DNA of 64,000 bases from Actinoplanes sichuanensis (GCF_033097365.1 NZ_AP028461.1:9052001-9116000), one strand, 5' to 3'. Shown: positions 42,320 to 52,319, counted from the stretch's first letter. The notes: generated by a model not told the origin, from the letters alone. Program-made: numbers and translations.

Positions 42320-42937
42320 TCAGGCCTCTCCAGACGAAGCCCACCGGCCATGATGCACCACATCGGCCACCGGTCGGTGGCCACGCCGCAGTGACGGTGA
42401 CCTCTTGTCGGGTGCGGGGTACCCGACAGTGAGTGCCCCGATCGGGTGGAACTCCTCGGGCACCCCGAACGCGTCCTTGAACGCCTGCACCCGGACCGCG
42501 GGCAGCCCGAAGAAGCACGACGCGAGTTCCTCGTTGACCGCCGTGAGGTGCATGAGCAGGGCGGCGAAGCCGGTGTCGATGTCCCAGTACGGCGCGGACC
42601 AGCGAGCCTCGTCCCGATCCGTCCAGCCTTTGTCCGCCTGGGCATACCGGTCGAGGTAGGCCGATTTGTTGGACAGCGCCACGATGATCAGCGGCGCCGT
42701 CCGCATCCGGGTCAGCCAGCCGTCGGGCGGCCCGTCGCCGTCCGCGGTCGACGTCCAGTACCGGTCCCGGTCCGGGGCGGCGGTGAGGACCAGGAAGCTC
42801 CACCCCTGGCTGAATCCCGCCGAGGGCGCCCGCAGCCCGTGCTGAACGATCTTGTCGACCAGCTCCGGGGAGATCGGGCGATCCGGGTCATAGCTGCGCA
42901 CCATCCGCCGGCGGCGGACGACCTCGTCGAATTCCAT
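42320..42937 (-). CDS. Nitroreductase-family FMN protein
   Basis: 205 aa from an ATG at 42937 that overlaps the epimerase stop (TGATG). Nitroreductase fold with RRRRMVRSYDPDRPIS, LRAPSAGFSQGWSFLVL (FMN site) and DTGFAALLMHLTAVNEELAS. It probably uses NAD(P)H and FMN to reduce nitro or quinone-like compounds; the natural substrate is unknown. Confidence 0.88.
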   Translation of the reverse strand: MEFDEVVRRRRMVRSYDPDRPISPELVDKIVQHGLRAPSAGFSQGWSFLVLTAAPDRDRYWTSTADGDGPPDGWLTRMRTAPLIIVALSNKSAYLDRYAQADKGWTDRDEARWSAPYWDIDTGFAALLMHLTAVNEELASCFFGLPAVRVQAFKDAFGVPEEFHPIGALTVGYPAPDKRSPSLRRGHRPVADVVHHGRWASSGEA

Positions 42938-43857
42938 CAGTACCGGACGCCCCATGCCGTGGTCCAGGTCGAACCCGGTTCGAGGACGGTGAGGTCGCGG
43001 CCGGTCCGGTAGGCGTCGGGCGGGCAGGTCATCGGCTCGACCGCGATCGACCGGCGGAACCGCTCGCCGTGCAGCGTGTCGGCGGTGAACACCTGCCAGT
43101 ACCGGAACTTCTCGTCGGCCCAGACCACGATCCGCCGGTCCGAACCCGGGTCGGCCAGAGTGAGCGTGGTGATCCCGTCGGCGTCGAAGTCGATGTCGCC
43201 GAAGGCGGTGTCGATCACCAGGTCACCGATCCGGCGCGGCTCGGAGAAGTCGAACTCGGTACCGGCGATCTTGGTGGCGCCGATCGGGAGCAGGCGGGCG
43301 TCGGTCTGGACCCGGGACTTGGCCGACACCTGCAGCACCGTGTCGTCGACCGACACACCGGGCAGCCGGAAGTACGGGTGGACCGAGTAACCCCAGGGCG
43401 CGTTGGCCGACGAGGTGTTGACCACCTCCTGGTCACACCGCAGCCCGTCGGCCGAGACCGTCCAGCGGGTGCGCAGCAGCAACGACCACGGGTAGCCGAC
43501 CTGCGCGGGCAGCTCGTACTCCAGGGTGACCGAGGCCGGGGTCTGCTCGGCGAGCCGCCACCGGGCCCAGTTGACCAGCCCGTGGATGGCCGTCCGCTTG
43601 GCCGGCTCGGTGAGCGCGAGCTGGTAGGCCTGCCCCTCGAACTCGTACTGCCCGTCCCGGATCCGGTTGGGCCAGGGCGCGAGGATCTGGCCGGCCGATC
43701 CGGGGGAGATCTCGTCCGTACCGAATCCGTCCAGAATCTCGACCCCGCCGACGGAGTACGACCGGAGTGTCCCGCCGACCTCCACCAGGACGGCGCGGCG
43801 GCCGTCCGCTTCGATCGTCCACTGAATGCCGGACCGGGCGGCTGACTCTGCGCTCAT
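42937..43857 (-). CDS. Aldose 1-epimerase (galactose mutarotase-like)
   Basis: 306 aa from an ATG at 43857. Beta-sandwich mutarotase with APWPNRIRDGQY, AIHGLVNWARW, the catalytic His in YSVHPYFRLP and the general base Glu in AVEPMTCPPDA. It interconverts alpha and beta aldose anomers in the cytoplasm. It overlaps the nitroreductase gene downstream and follows the MFS gene by 10 bp. Confidence 0.9.
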   Translation of the reverse strand: MSAESAARSGIQWTIEADGRRAVLVEVGGTLRSYSVGGVEILDGFGTDEISPGSAGQILAPWPNRIRDGQYEFEGQAYQLALTEPAKRTAIHGLVNWARWRLAEQTPASVTLEYELPAQVGYPWSLLLRTRWTVSADGLRCDQEVVNTSSANAPWGYSVHPYFRLPGVSVDDTVLQVSAKSRVQTDARLLPIGATKIAGTEFDFSEPRRIGDLVIDTAFGDIDFDADGITTLTLADPGSDRRIVVWADEKFRYWQVFTADTLHGERFRRSIAVEPMTCPPDAYRTGRDLTVLEPGSTWTTAWGVRY

Positions 43858-43867
43858 ACCCGGGACA

Positions 43868-45157
43868 CTATCGGTCGTCTCCCTCGTCCCGCTCGGGCCG
43901 GTATCGGATGAGTGCGGGCGAGCTGAGCCCGAGCACCACGGCCAGTCCGGCGGCGACCAGGCCACCGCCCACCCACGAGGTGGTCACGCTGGTCAGGTCG
44001 GCGGTCGCGCCGGCACGCAGGTCGCCGAGGCGCGGTCCGCCGGCGACCACCACGGTGAACACGCCCTGGAGCCGGCCGCGCAGGTGGTCGGGCGCGAAGG
44101 TCTGCATGATCGTCTGCCGGTAGACCGCGCTGACCAGGTCGGCCATTCCGGCCAGGGCCAGGAGCAGCACCATCAGCCACAGGCTCGTCGCCAGGCCGGA
44201 CAGCCCGATCGCGAGCCCCCAGACGACCACCGCGGCGATCAGGGCGAGCCCCTGGCGCCGGACCCGGCCGATCCAGCCCGAGGTGAGGCCGCCGATCATC
44301 GCGCCGATCGCGATGGCGCTGTACAGCCAGCCGACCGCCGAGCCGCCGCCGAACTGCTCCTGGGCGACCGCCGGGAACAGCGCTCGCGGCATGGCGAACA
44401 CCATGGCGACCAGGTCGACCGCGAACGACAGCAGCAGCACCGGCTGGGTGACCAGGAACTTCAACCCGGTCGCGATGCCACGCAGGCCGACGCCGGGTTT
44501 CTCGGGCGCCTCGGCGGAATCCGGAACCACCGGCGGGATGTCCGGAAGCTTCCACGTCGCCCAGAACGTCACGGTGAACAGCAGGGCATCGAGCGCGTAG
44601 GCCACCTCGACACCGACCCCCGTCGACCAGACGCCCATGATCACGCCGGCCGCGAGCGGGCCGAGCACCCCACCGGCCGTGGTGGCCGTGTAGTTGAGCG
44701 TGTTCGCCGCCGGGACCAGCGGTTCCGGCACGATCCGCGGGACGATCGCCTGCCGGGCCGGCGAGCTGACCGCGAACCCGGCCGCCTGAATCGCGGTCAG
44801 CGCCAGCAGCAGATGCGCGCTGCGCACCCCGGCCACCGCCTGCGCCAGCAGCGCCACGGTGGTCACCCAGGTGATCACCGAGCCGGCCAGCAGCAGCTTG
44901 CGGCGATCCACCACGTCGGCGGCGGCGCCGCCCCAGAGCCCGAAGATCAGCAGGGGTACGAGACCCGCGACCCCGAGCAGCCCGACCCAGGTGGGCGAAC
45001 CCGTGATGGCGAACATCTGCACCGGCACCGCGACCGCGGTGAACTGGAACCCGAAGAACGAGGCCCCGTTCCCGATCCACGTCCGGCGGAACGTCGGCAC
45101 GCTCAGCGGACGGGTGTCGATCATCCAGGACCGGGGTTCCCTGGTGCGTTGACTCAA
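43868..45157 (-). CDS. MFS transporter (EntS/MFS_3-like)
   Basis: 429 aa from a TTG at 45157, overlapping the pdxH stop (TTGA). About twelve hydrophobic segments. The MFS loop motif is present as GGAAADVVDRRKLLL after helix 2, and SPARQAIVPRIVPE is typical of the EntS/MFS_3 exporter branch. The substrate is unknown. It is part of a compact minus-strand run pdxH-MFS-epimerase-nitroreductase. Confidence 0.88.
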   Translation of the reverse strand: MSQRTREPRSWMIDTRPLSVPTFRRTWIGNGASFFGFQFTAVAVPVQMFAITGSPTWVGLLGVAGLVPLLIFGLWGGAAADVVDRRKLLLAGSVITWVTTVALLAQAVAGVRSAHLLLALTAIQAAGFAVSSPARQAIVPRIVPEPLVPAANTLNYTATTAGGVLGPLAAGVIMGVWSTGVGVEVAYALDALLFTVTFWATWKLPDIPPVVPDSAEAPEKPGVGLRGIATGLKFLVTQPVLLLSFAVDLVAMVFAMPRALFPAVAQEQFGGGSAVGWLYSAIAIGAMIGGLTSGWIGRVRRQGLALIAAVVVWGLAIGLSGLATSLWLMVLLLALAGMADLVSAVYRQTIMQTFAPDHLRGRLQGVFTVVVAGGPRLGDLRAGATADLTSVTTSWVGGGLVAAGLAVVLGLSSPALIRYRPERDEGDDR

Positions 45158-45807
45158 GGCGCGAGCCTCTCCACGACCCAGTCCCGCCCGTCGCGCCGGA
45201 ATCGGAGCCGGTCGTGCAGCCGGCTGCTGCGCCCCTGCCAGAACTCCACGTTCTCCGGCCGCACCCGGAATCCGCCCCAGTGCGGCGGCGCCGGCACCGG
45301 CCCGTCCCCGAACCGCTCGGCGGCCGCGGCGAGCCCCTCGTCGAGGGCTTCCGGGCCGGGCAGCACCCGCGACTGCGGACTGGCCCAGGCGCCCAGCTGG
45401 GACCCGCGCGGGCGGGACCCGAAGTACTCCTCGGTCTCCGCGCGGCTCACCCGCTCGACCGGCCCGGTCACGATCACCTGGCGCTGCATCGGAAACCAGG
45501 GAAAGACCAGGCTCGCGTACGGGTGAAGCGCCAACTCCGTACCTTTCCGCGACTCATAGTTCGTGAAAAAGACGAAACCGTCCTCGGCGTACCCCTTGAG
45601 AAGGACCGTGCGCGCTGACGGCCGAGCCCCCTCGCCCACCGTGGCCACGATCATCGCATTGGGTTCCGGCAGGCCGAAGGCCGTCGCGTCGGCGAACCAC
45701 GCCGCGAATTGGCTGGTCCAGGTGGTCGCCAGGCCGCCCTCGACGAGTGGCGGCCACTCGGTGTAGTCCCGACGCATCCCGGCTGGTGACGGCGGTTCGG
45801 TGGCCAC
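45154..45807 (-). CDS. pdxH: Pyridoxamine 5'-phosphate oxidase
   Basis: 217 aa from a GTG at 45807 with GAAGGAGG six bases upstream; the frame is open further but without conserved sequence. FMN-binding split barrel with MRRDYTEWPPL, NAMIVATVGEGARPSARTV and a C-terminal PNPOx dimerisation motif (WGGFRVRPENVEFWQG). It makes pyridoxal phosphate, the cofactor of the SerC enzyme encoded nearby. Confidence 0.92.
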   Translation of the reverse strand: MATEPPSPAGMRRDYTEWPPLVEGGLATTWTSQFAAWFADATAFGLPEPNAMIVATVGEGARPSARTVLLKGYAEDGFVFFTNYESRKGTELALHPYASLVFPWFPMQRQVIVTGPVERVSRAETEEYFGSRPRGSQLGAWASPQSRVLPGPEALDEGLAAAAERFGDGPVPAPPHWGGFRVRPENVEFWQGRSSRLHDRLRFRRDGRDWVVERLAP

Positions 45808-46004
45808 GCCGGCCTCCTTCGCTGACTGCTCGACGCCTCCGGGGATCTCCCCGGGGGCGGAAACGACCGTAAGTCCCCCGCCCGGAAACGTCAGTTGAAC
45901 CAGGATGGGTGTCATCGAGAGCACAATCGCGACGGGTCGACCGTGCGGTTACCCGGCGGGCAATATGAATCACCCACCGCAGTTCGGTTTCCACAGGGAG
46001 TGCC

Positions 46005-47111
46005 GTGACCGAGTTCAAGCCGGGGCTCGAGGGCGTCATCGCGTTCGAGACCGAGATCGCCGAGCCCGACCGGGACGGTGGCGCGCTGCGGTATCGCGGC
46101 GTCGACATCGAGGATCTGATCGGGCAGGTCTCGTTCGGCAACGTCTGGGGCCTGCTGGTGGACGGCCGATTCGGTCCGGGGCTGCCACCCGCCGAGCCGT
46201 TCCCGGTGCCGGTGCACTCCGGTGACATCCGGGTCGACGTGCAGTCCGCGGTCGCGATGCTGGCGCCCTACTGGGGGCTGTCCCAGATGTTCGACATCAG
46301 CGACGAGCAGGCCCGCCGTGACCTGGCCCGGGTGTCGGTGACCGCGCTCTCCTTCGTGGCGCAGGCGGCCCGCGGCCTGGGTCTGCCGGCCGTCCCGCAG
46401 AAGGACATCGACAAGGCCGAGACCATCGTGGAGCGGTTCATGCGCCGCTGGCGCGGTGAGCCGGACCCGCGGCACGTCAAGGCCGTCGACGCGTATTTCA
46501 TCTCGTCCTGCGAGCACGGGCTGAACGCGTCCACGTTCACCGCCCGGATCGTCGCCTCCACCGGGGCCGACGCGGCGGCCTGCATCTCGTCCGGCATCGG
46601 CGCGCTCTCCGGCCCGCTGCACGGTGGCGCACCGACCCGGGTGCTCCAGATGATCGAAGCGGTTGAGCGCAGCGGTGACGCCGAGGCGTTCGTGAAGGAC
46701 GCGCTGGACAACGGCGAGCGGCTGATGGGTTTCGGCCACCGGGTCTACCGGGCCGAGGATCCGCGGGCCCGGGTGCTGCGCAAGATCGCTAAGGATCTGG
46801 GCGCCCCGCGGTACGAGGTGGCCGAGGCACTGGAGCGGGCCGCGCTGGCCGAGCTGCACGAGCGCAAGCCGGATCAGCATCTGTGGACGAACGTGGAGTT
46901 CTGGGCGGCCGTGGTGCTCGACTTCGCCGAGGTCCCGGCGCACATGTTCACGTCGATGTTCACCTGCGCCCGGGTGGCCGGCTGGAGCGCGCACATCCTG
47001 GAGCAGAAGAGGCTCGGCCGCATCCTGCGCCCCGGTCTCCACTATGTGGGACCGGAGCCGCGGAAGCCGCAGGAGGTCGAGGGCTGGGATCAGCTCCCGC
47101 ATAATGTGTGA
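46005..47111 (+). CDS. Citrate synthase
   Basis: 368 aa from a GTG with a GGGAG site. Catalytic and substrate motifs are visible: SSCEHGLNASTF (His), SGPLHGGAP and GFGHRVYRAEDPRA (His). The length and the 'ALRYRGVDIEDL' N-terminus match the small citrate synthase 2 type of Gram-positive bacteria. Joined to serC by a 4-bp GTGA overlap. Confidence 0.93.
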   Translation: MTEFKPGLEGVIAFETEIAEPDRDGGALRYRGVDIEDLIGQVSFGNVWGLLVDGRFGPGLPPAEPFPVPVHSGDIRVDVQSAVAMLAPYWGLSQMFDISDEQARRDLARVSVTALSFVAQAARGLGLPAVPQKDIDKAETIVERFMRRWRGEPDPRHVKAVDAYFISSCEHGLNASTFTARIVASTGADAAACISSGIGALSGPLHGGAPTRVLQMIEAVERSGDAEAFVKDALDNGERLMGFGHRVYRAEDPRARVLRKIAKDLGAPRYEVAEALERAALAELHERKPDQHLWTNVEFWAAVVLDFAEVPAHMFTSMFTCARVAGWSAHILEQKRLGRILRPGLHYVGPEPRKPQEVEGWDQLPHNV

Positions 47112-48235
47112 CCGTGACTGACATCCGGATTCCCGACGCGATCAAACCCGTCGACGGACGGTTCGGCTCCGGGCCGAGCAAGGTTCGTCCCGAGGGAGTC
47201 GAGGCGCTCTCCGCGGTGTCCCGCACGTTCATGGGCACCTCCCACCGGCAGGCGACGGTGAAGGACCACGTGGCCCGGCTGCGTCGCGGCCTGGGCGAGT
47301 TCTTCTCGATGCCGGACGGCTACGAGGTGATCCTGTCCAACGGCGGCACCAGCGCGTTCTGGGAGGTCGCCACGTTCGGTCTGGTCCGGGAGAAGGCGCA
47401 GTTCGCCGAGTTCGGCGAGTTCGGCGCCAAGTTCGTGCAGGCCGTCACCGACGCGCCGTTCCTGGCCGAGCCGACCGTGCACCGCGCGCCGGGCGGGCAG
47501 GCGGCCTACCTGACCGCCGAGGCCGGCGTGGACGTCTACGCCACCGTGCAGAACGAGACTTCGACAGGTGTGGCGGTCCCGGTCCGGCGGGTCGAGGGCG
47601 CCGACCGGGGCGCGCTGCTGCTCACCGATGCCACGTCGGGCGGCGGCAGCCTCGATGTCGACGTCCGCGAGACCGATGTGTACTACTTGGCGCCGCAGAA
47701 GGCGCTCGGCTCGGACGGCGGGATCTGGCTGGCCCTGATGTCGCCGGCCGCGATCGAGCGGGCGTTCGAGATCAAGGCCACGAAGCGGTACATTCCGCAG
47801 TTCCTCGATCTGGTGACCGCCATCGAGCAGTCCCGGCTGGAGCAGACCTACAACACGCCCGCGCTGGCCACCGTCTTCCTCGCCGCCGAGCAGGTCGACT
47901 GGATGAACGCGCAGGGCGGCCTGTCCTGGGCGGTCAAGCGCAGTGCGGAGAGCGCGGCGGCGATCTACGGCTGGGCCGACCGGTCGTCGTTCGCCGAGCC
48001 GTTCGTCACCGACCCGGCGCTGCGGTCGGCCGCCGTCGCGACCATCGACTTCGCCGAGGGCATCGACGCGGCACAGATCGCCAAGGTGCTGCGGGCCAAC
48101 GACGTCGTCGACACCGAGCCGTACCGCAAACTGGGCCGCAACCAGCTGCGCGTGGCGCTCTACCCGACAGTCGACCCGTCCGATGTGACAGCTCTCACCA
48201 CCTGCATCGATTACGTCGTGGAACGGCTCAGCTAG
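47108..48235 (+). CDS. serC: Phosphoserine aminotransferase
   Basis: 375 aa from a GTG at 47108 (overlap) or a GTG six bases on. Class V PLP enzyme of the actinobacterial SerC type: RFGSGPSKVRP, FMGTSHRQA, LSNGGTSAFW and PLP lysine in APQKALGSDGG. It converts 3-phosphohydroxypyruvate and glutamate to phosphoserine. Co-translation with citrate synthase links carbon entry and serine synthesis, though the pairing may only reflect genome compaction. Confidence 0.93.
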   Translation: MTVTDIRIPDAIKPVDGRFGSGPSKVRPEGVEALSAVSRTFMGTSHRQATVKDHVARLRRGLGEFFSMPDGYEVILSNGGTSAFWEVATFGLVREKAQFAEFGEFGAKFVQAVTDAPFLAEPTVHRAPGGQAAYLTAEAGVDVYATVQNETSTGVAVPVRRVEGADRGALLLTDATSGGGSLDVDVRETDVYYLAPQKALGSDGGIWLALMSPAAIERAFEIKATKRYIPQFLDLVTAIEQSRLEQTYNTPALATVFLAAEQVDWMNAQGGLSWAVKRSAESAAAIYGWADRSSFAEPFVTDPALRSAAVATIDFAEGIDAAQIAKVLRANDVVDTEPYRKLGRNQLRVALYPTVDPSDVTALTTCIDYVVERLS

Positions 48236-48407
48236 CCCGATTCACGCGCCACGCCGTCTTCACCACGAAGATCATCTTCGCTGGTCAGCATCTTGACGGC
48301 GTGGCTTACCCCCATTGGGTGACCAAGGCGCGTACCGTGTTCCGAAACGCGCCCGGGTGGATGACTCTCGGGATGTCCAGGCCAACGCGACGGGACGGAG
48401 GCAACGC

Positions 48408-49466
48408 ATGCGGCCGGTACGCTTCGTCGCCCTTTCCGAGGACGGTCAGGCTCTGGTGCTCGCCGATGAGGTCGGCCGGCTCCTGGCTCTCCCCATCGAC
48501 GACCGGATCTCGGGCGCGCTCCACGAGGGTCCTGTGGCCCCCGGCAGCGTGGTCGCGGTCCTCGCATCCGACGCCAACACTCCCAGCCTGTCGCCGCGTG
48601 ACATCCAGGCCCGGATCCGCTCCGGCGAGTCCGCGGAGGATGTGGCCCGCATCGCGGGTGTGCCCGTCGACCGGGTGCTCCGCTACGCCGGCCCGGTGCT
48701 GCAGGAGCGCGCCATGCTGGCGCAGCACGCCCGCCGGACTCGGCTGAAGACGTCCGACTCCGGTCAGCCGCTGGCCGAGGTGGTCGACAGCCGGCTCGCG
48801 CAGCACGGCATCGACACCGAGAAGATCTCGTGGGATGCGTTCCGCCGCGACGACGGCACCTGGCGCATCGTCGCCACCTGGCCGTCCGGCAAGGCCACCG
48901 CGCAGGCCATCTGGGACCTCGACAAGGGTCGTCAGGTGGTCTCCCCGCACGACGACATGGCGCAGTATCTGTGCGCCGAGCGGCCCACCCAGATCCTCGG
49001 TCAGGAGCCGGCTCCGGAGCGCGGCGGCCACGGCCTGCCCGGCCCGGCCCGCAGCACCGAGCCGACCCGTGGCGGTCACGGCCTGCCCAGCGCCGACCCG
49101 GCCGCCGCACGGTCGACCCGCGACTCGATCCGGGCCAGCCGCGACGCCCTGCTCGCCTCACTGGACCGTCCGCTGGAGGGTTCGTCCGGCCGCAGCCTGG
49201 AGTCACCCGCCCGACGACCGGTCGCCGGCGGTGCCGCAGCCCTGCTCGGCGGCGGTTCCGGTTCGGCCTTCGATGACGACGCCGACCTGCCCAAGGAGGT
49301 GCCGGCCGTGCCGTCCCTCGCGGTGCTGCGCCCGCGCCGCACCGTGGGCCAGGCCAACAGCCAGGCGAGCCCCGAGGTGGAGGAGAGCAACAAGCCCCGC
49401 AAGCGGCTCCCCAGCTGGGACGACGTGCTGTTCGGCGGCGGCCCGGCGGCCCGCGAGTCCTCCTGA
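48408..49466 (+). CDS. sepH: Cell-division protein SepH
   Basis: 352 aa from an ATG at 48408 preceded by GGGACGGAGG. N-terminal DUF3071 domain starts MRPVRFVALSEDGQALVL and includes a helix-turn-helix-like SPRDIQARIRSGESAEDVARIAG. A long disordered linker with two RGGHGLP repeats leads to a conserved C-terminal KRLPSWDDVLFG. SepH binds FtsZ and promotes Z-ring assembly in actinobacteria. Confidence 0.93.
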   Translation: MRPVRFVALSEDGQALVLADEVGRLLALPIDDRISGALHEGPVAPGSVVAVLASDANTPSLSPRDIQARIRSGESAEDVARIAGVPVDRVLRYAGPVLQERAMLAQHARRTRLKTSDSGQPLAEVVDSRLAQHGIDTEKISWDAFRRDDGTWRIVATWPSGKATAQAIWDLDKGRQVVSPHDDMAQYLCAERPTQILGQEPAPERGGHGLPGPARSTEPTRGGHGLPSADPAAARSTRDSIRASRDALLASLDRPLEGSSGRSLESPARRPVAGGAAALLGGGSGSAFDDDADLPKEVPAVPSLAVLRPRRTVGQANSQASPEVEESNKPRKRLPSWDDVLFGGGPAARESS

Positions 49467-49960
49467 GCCGGCTCTTCGTCGCGGTCTTCCCCGCCGAGGA
49501 GGCCGTCGATCATCTGCGTCGGTATCTGCCGGCCTCGGCTGCCCGCCGCCCGGAGAAGTGGCACGTCACGCTGGCCTTCCTCGGCGACGTACCGGGCCCT
49601 GACGTCCCGTCCGTCGTAGCCGCCCTGGCCGACGTGCCACTACCCGGACTGATCAACCTGCGGCTGGCCGGTTCGGGCACCTTCGGAGCGGTGCTCTGGG
49701 CCGGCGTGCACGGCTCACTGGAACAGCTGACCGCCTTCCGCGAGGACATCCGGACCGCCCTGGCCGCCGCGGACTTCCCGATCGATGCGCGCCCGTTCCG
49801 TCCGCATCTCACGATCTCCTACCGCCACGACCGCCGCCTGGCCGCCATCCTCGACGGCTACTCCGGCCCCTCCTGGCCGGTGACCGAATTCGCCCTGGTC
49901 GACAGCGTCGAAGGCGACTATCTGCCGATCTGGTCAAAATCCCTATCTGGTACGCCGTAG
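49463..49960 (+). CDS. thpR: 2'-5' RNA ligase family protein (ThpR), CTG start
   Basis: 165 aa if it begins at the CTG overlapping the sepH stop (CTGA). The first HxT motif (KWHVTLAFLG, His34/Thr36) lies before any in-frame ATG or GTG, and the second is at RPHLTISY (His115/Thr117). The first ATG/GTG start, at 49634, would delete the first HxT and give a non-functional half. RLFVAVFP at the N-terminus matches family starts. These enzymes are cyclic phosphodiesterases or ligases acting on RNA ends. Confidence 0.8.
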   Translation: MSRLFVAVFPAEEAVDHLRRYLPASAARRPEKWHVTLAFLGDVPGPDVPSVVAALADVPLPGLINLRLAGSGTFGAVLWAGVHGSLEQLTAFREDIRTALAAADFPIDARPFRPHLTISYRHDRRLAAILDGYSGPSWPVTEFALVDSVEGDYLPIWSKSLSGTP

Positions 49961-50204
49961 TCCCCCACAACCACAACCATCCCTGCCGTGGCTGTCCACG
50001 CGAGGTGCTGCCCACTCTCGGCCGATTCGCGACCGCCGGGCTGAGGCCGCCGCTCACCGCCACCCCGCCACGCGCGGCCATCCGAGGCGTGTTTTGGAGG
50101 TGGGCTGGACTCGGTGACCAGCCGCGCCCGCCCGCACACTGCCCACGCCCGCCCACCGCAAGACCAAAGGCTGCCGCGGCGGACCAGCTCATCGCCGGAG
50201 CGGG

Positions 50205-50765
50205 TCAGAACGCCGGACCGGGCTCGTGGCGCACGGCCAGCCCGGCCGCCTCCAGGAGGGTCTCGACGCGGACGCGTTCGAAGTCGAGCTCCACGCCCTC
50301 CAGCCCGTGCAGGAACTCGCGGATACCGAGGCACCGGCAGGCCAGCCGCAACCGGGCGTCGTAGGCGGTCATCACCGCCGCGCGGTAGGCCTCCCCGTGC
50401 GGCCCGGAGCGGCGCTGGTGATCGAGGCGACGCAGGTCGTACGCGATCTGCTCGATCGGTGGCATCCGCAGCGCCGCCAGGCGTGAGGCGAGGTCCCACC
50501 CGCGCATCGTGCGGTCCAGGCGGCGGTGGGCGCGGTCGTCGCGGCCGCGGGGACCCCGGTCGACACGGCGGCGGTATCGCCGGACCGTCCGCCGTCCGGA
50601 TGCTCGCTCACGGTGATGCTCGTCACGCAACTCGCTGCGACCGCGGCGAGTGAACAGGCGGCGCAGATCCCCGGTCCCGCCAGTGATCATGATGGTTGCG
50701 GCGCACGGCAGGATGAGCAGCGCCGACAGCGCCGCCGACAGCACAGCCATGTGCGCGATCGCCAC
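50205..50765 (-). CDS. Small membrane-anchored protein, unknown function
   Basis: 186 aa from a GTG (an ATG five codons later is possible). One hydrophobic N-terminal helix (MAVLSAALSALLILPCAATIMI), a very Arg-rich stretch (about residues 35-85) and a C-terminal alpha-helical domain with PPIEQIAYDLRRLDHQR and GIREFLHGLEGVELDFERVR. I recall similar proteins in other actinobacteria, but no role. The 244 bp between it and thpR hold no visible feature. Confidence 0.72.
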   Translation of the reverse strand: MAIAHMAVLSAALSALLILPCAATIMITGGTGDLRRLFTRRGRSELRDEHHRERASGRRTVRRYRRRVDRGPRGRDDRAHRRLDRTMRGWDLASRLAALRMPPIEQIAYDLRRLDHQRRSGPHGEAYRAAVMTAYDARLRLACRCLGIREFLHGLEGVELDFERVRVETLLEAAGLAVRHEPGPAF

Positions 50766-50848
50766 GGTTCGACGCTAGGCGCTGACCAGGCAGGCGGGAA
50801 TACCCGTTCGGTGGAGCCGGCCGTGCCAACATCACGGTAGGTGCGGAT

Positions 50849-52243
50849 TCAGACGCCGACGCCCGAACCAGACCGGGCCATCGGTTCGGCATGCGCTCGA
50901 GGAGAGGGCCGCATCGACTCTGGGCCGGACAGAACGGACGGCGGGACGGATTCCGACGACGAGGTGGCTTCCGGCGACGAGGTGGCCTCCGACGACGGGG
51001 CGATTTCCAGTCGCACCCATGGCCGGGAGCGGACCGAGAACCGGAGCCGATCCCCGCTGACCCGCAACTGCCAGATCAGCGCGCCGACCGCGGCCACGAA
51101 ACTGACCAGCCCGGCCGCCCAGATGCTCGACGACACCCCGAACCGCTCGCCCCACCAGCCGGCCAGCGACGCCCCGATCGGCGTGGTCCCGAGGAAGACC
51201 AGCACGTAGAGCGACATCACCCGTCCCCGGAACTCGGCGTCGACACCCATCTGCACCCGGTGGTTGCAGCCCTGCGCGAGATAGATCGAGAAGAAGCCGG
51301 TCGGCACGAGCAGCAGTGCGGCGGTCACGAAGTTCGGCGCGAACCCGACCGCGAACTCGAAGACCCCGAAGGCGAGAGCGGCACCGATCACGAGGTATGG
51401 CCCGGGGCGCGCCCGACGCCTGGTCCCGGCCAGCGCCCCACCCAGCGACCCGATCGCCAGACACGTGGTGAGCAGCCCGAACGTGGACGGCCCAGCCCCG
51501 AAGTCGATCTTCGCGAGGGCGGCCAGGGTGACCGGGAAGTTGAACCCGATCATGCCGATCACGGCCATCATGCAGATCGGCAGCAGCAGATCGTGACGGC
51601 TTCCGACGTACCGCAGGCCGTCGATGACCCGGGCGCTGCCGCGAGCCTTGCGCTCGGACCGGTAGAGGTCGCCCGGACGCATCCGCAGGTAGGTGAAGAC
51701 CGGTGCGATCGCCAGCGCCGTGGAGATCAGGAACACCCCCGGCGTGGAGAGCAGCGCGAGCAGCACCCCGGCCAGGGCCGGCCCGCTGATCCGGGCCACG
51801 TTGAAGGTGGCCGCGGAGAGCGCCAGCGCGTTCGGGAGCAGGTGCAGCTCGACGAGCTCGGAGACGAACGACTGCCGGACCGGGGTCTCGACGGCGTTGG
51901 CGATGCCGAGGAACAGCGCGGCGACGAACACGTGCCAGAGCTCGACCACCCCGGCCGCGACCAGCACCGCGAAGGCGATGGCGAAGAGCGCGAAGGCGGC
52001 GTTCGCCGCGATCAGCAGCTTGCGCTTGTCGTACCGGTCGGCCAGGCGACCACTCCAGAGGGTCAGGAGCATCACCGGTACGAATTGGAGCGCGGTCACC
52101 ACACCTAGGGCGCCCGGGGAGTTGTCGGAGAGTTCGAGTACCAGCCAGTCCTGGGCGGTGAACATCATCCACACGCCGATGAGCTTGACCATCTGCCCGG
52201 CGGTGAAGAGCCGGTAGTTCTTGACCTGTAGGGATCGGAACAT
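50849..52243 (-). CDS. MFS transporter with acidic tail
   Basis: 464 aa. Twelve hydrophobic segments with WSGRLADRYDKRKLL after helix 2 and SPVRQ-like ETPVRQSFVSELV, the MFS_3/enterobactin-exporter branch. The last 60 residues are disordered and repetitive (SSEATSSPEATSSSES). A MarR gene lies 77 bp upstream on the same strand, a common pairing for drug efflux. Confidence 0.88.
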   Translation of the reverse strand: MFRSLQVKNYRLFTAGQMVKLIGVWMMFTAQDWLVLELSDNSPGALGVVTALQFVPVMLLTLWSGRLADRYDKRKLLIAANAAFALFAIAFAVLVAAGVVELWHVFVAALFLGIANAVETPVRQSFVSELVELHLLPNALALSAATFNVARISGPALAGVLLALLSTPGVFLISTALAIAPVFTYLRMRPGDLYRSERKARGSARVIDGLRYVGSRHDLLLPICMMAVIGMIGFNFPVTLAALAKIDFGAGPSTFGLLTTCLAIGSLGGALAGTRRRARPGPYLVIGAALAFGVFEFAVGFAPNFVTAALLLVPTGFFSIYLAQGCNHRVQMGVDAEFRGRVMSLYVLVFLGTTPIGASLAGWWGERFGVSSSIWAAGLVSFVAAVGALIWQLRVSGDRLRFSVRSRPWVRLEIAPSSEATSSPEATSSSESVPPSVLSGPESMRPSPRAHAEPMARSGSGVGV

Positions 52244-52319
52244 GGCGTTCAGAGCAGCCGCCCCCTAATTCGTCGTACGCGTCAGACACACGTGACGAAG
52301 CGGAACGACCAGGGGCTTC

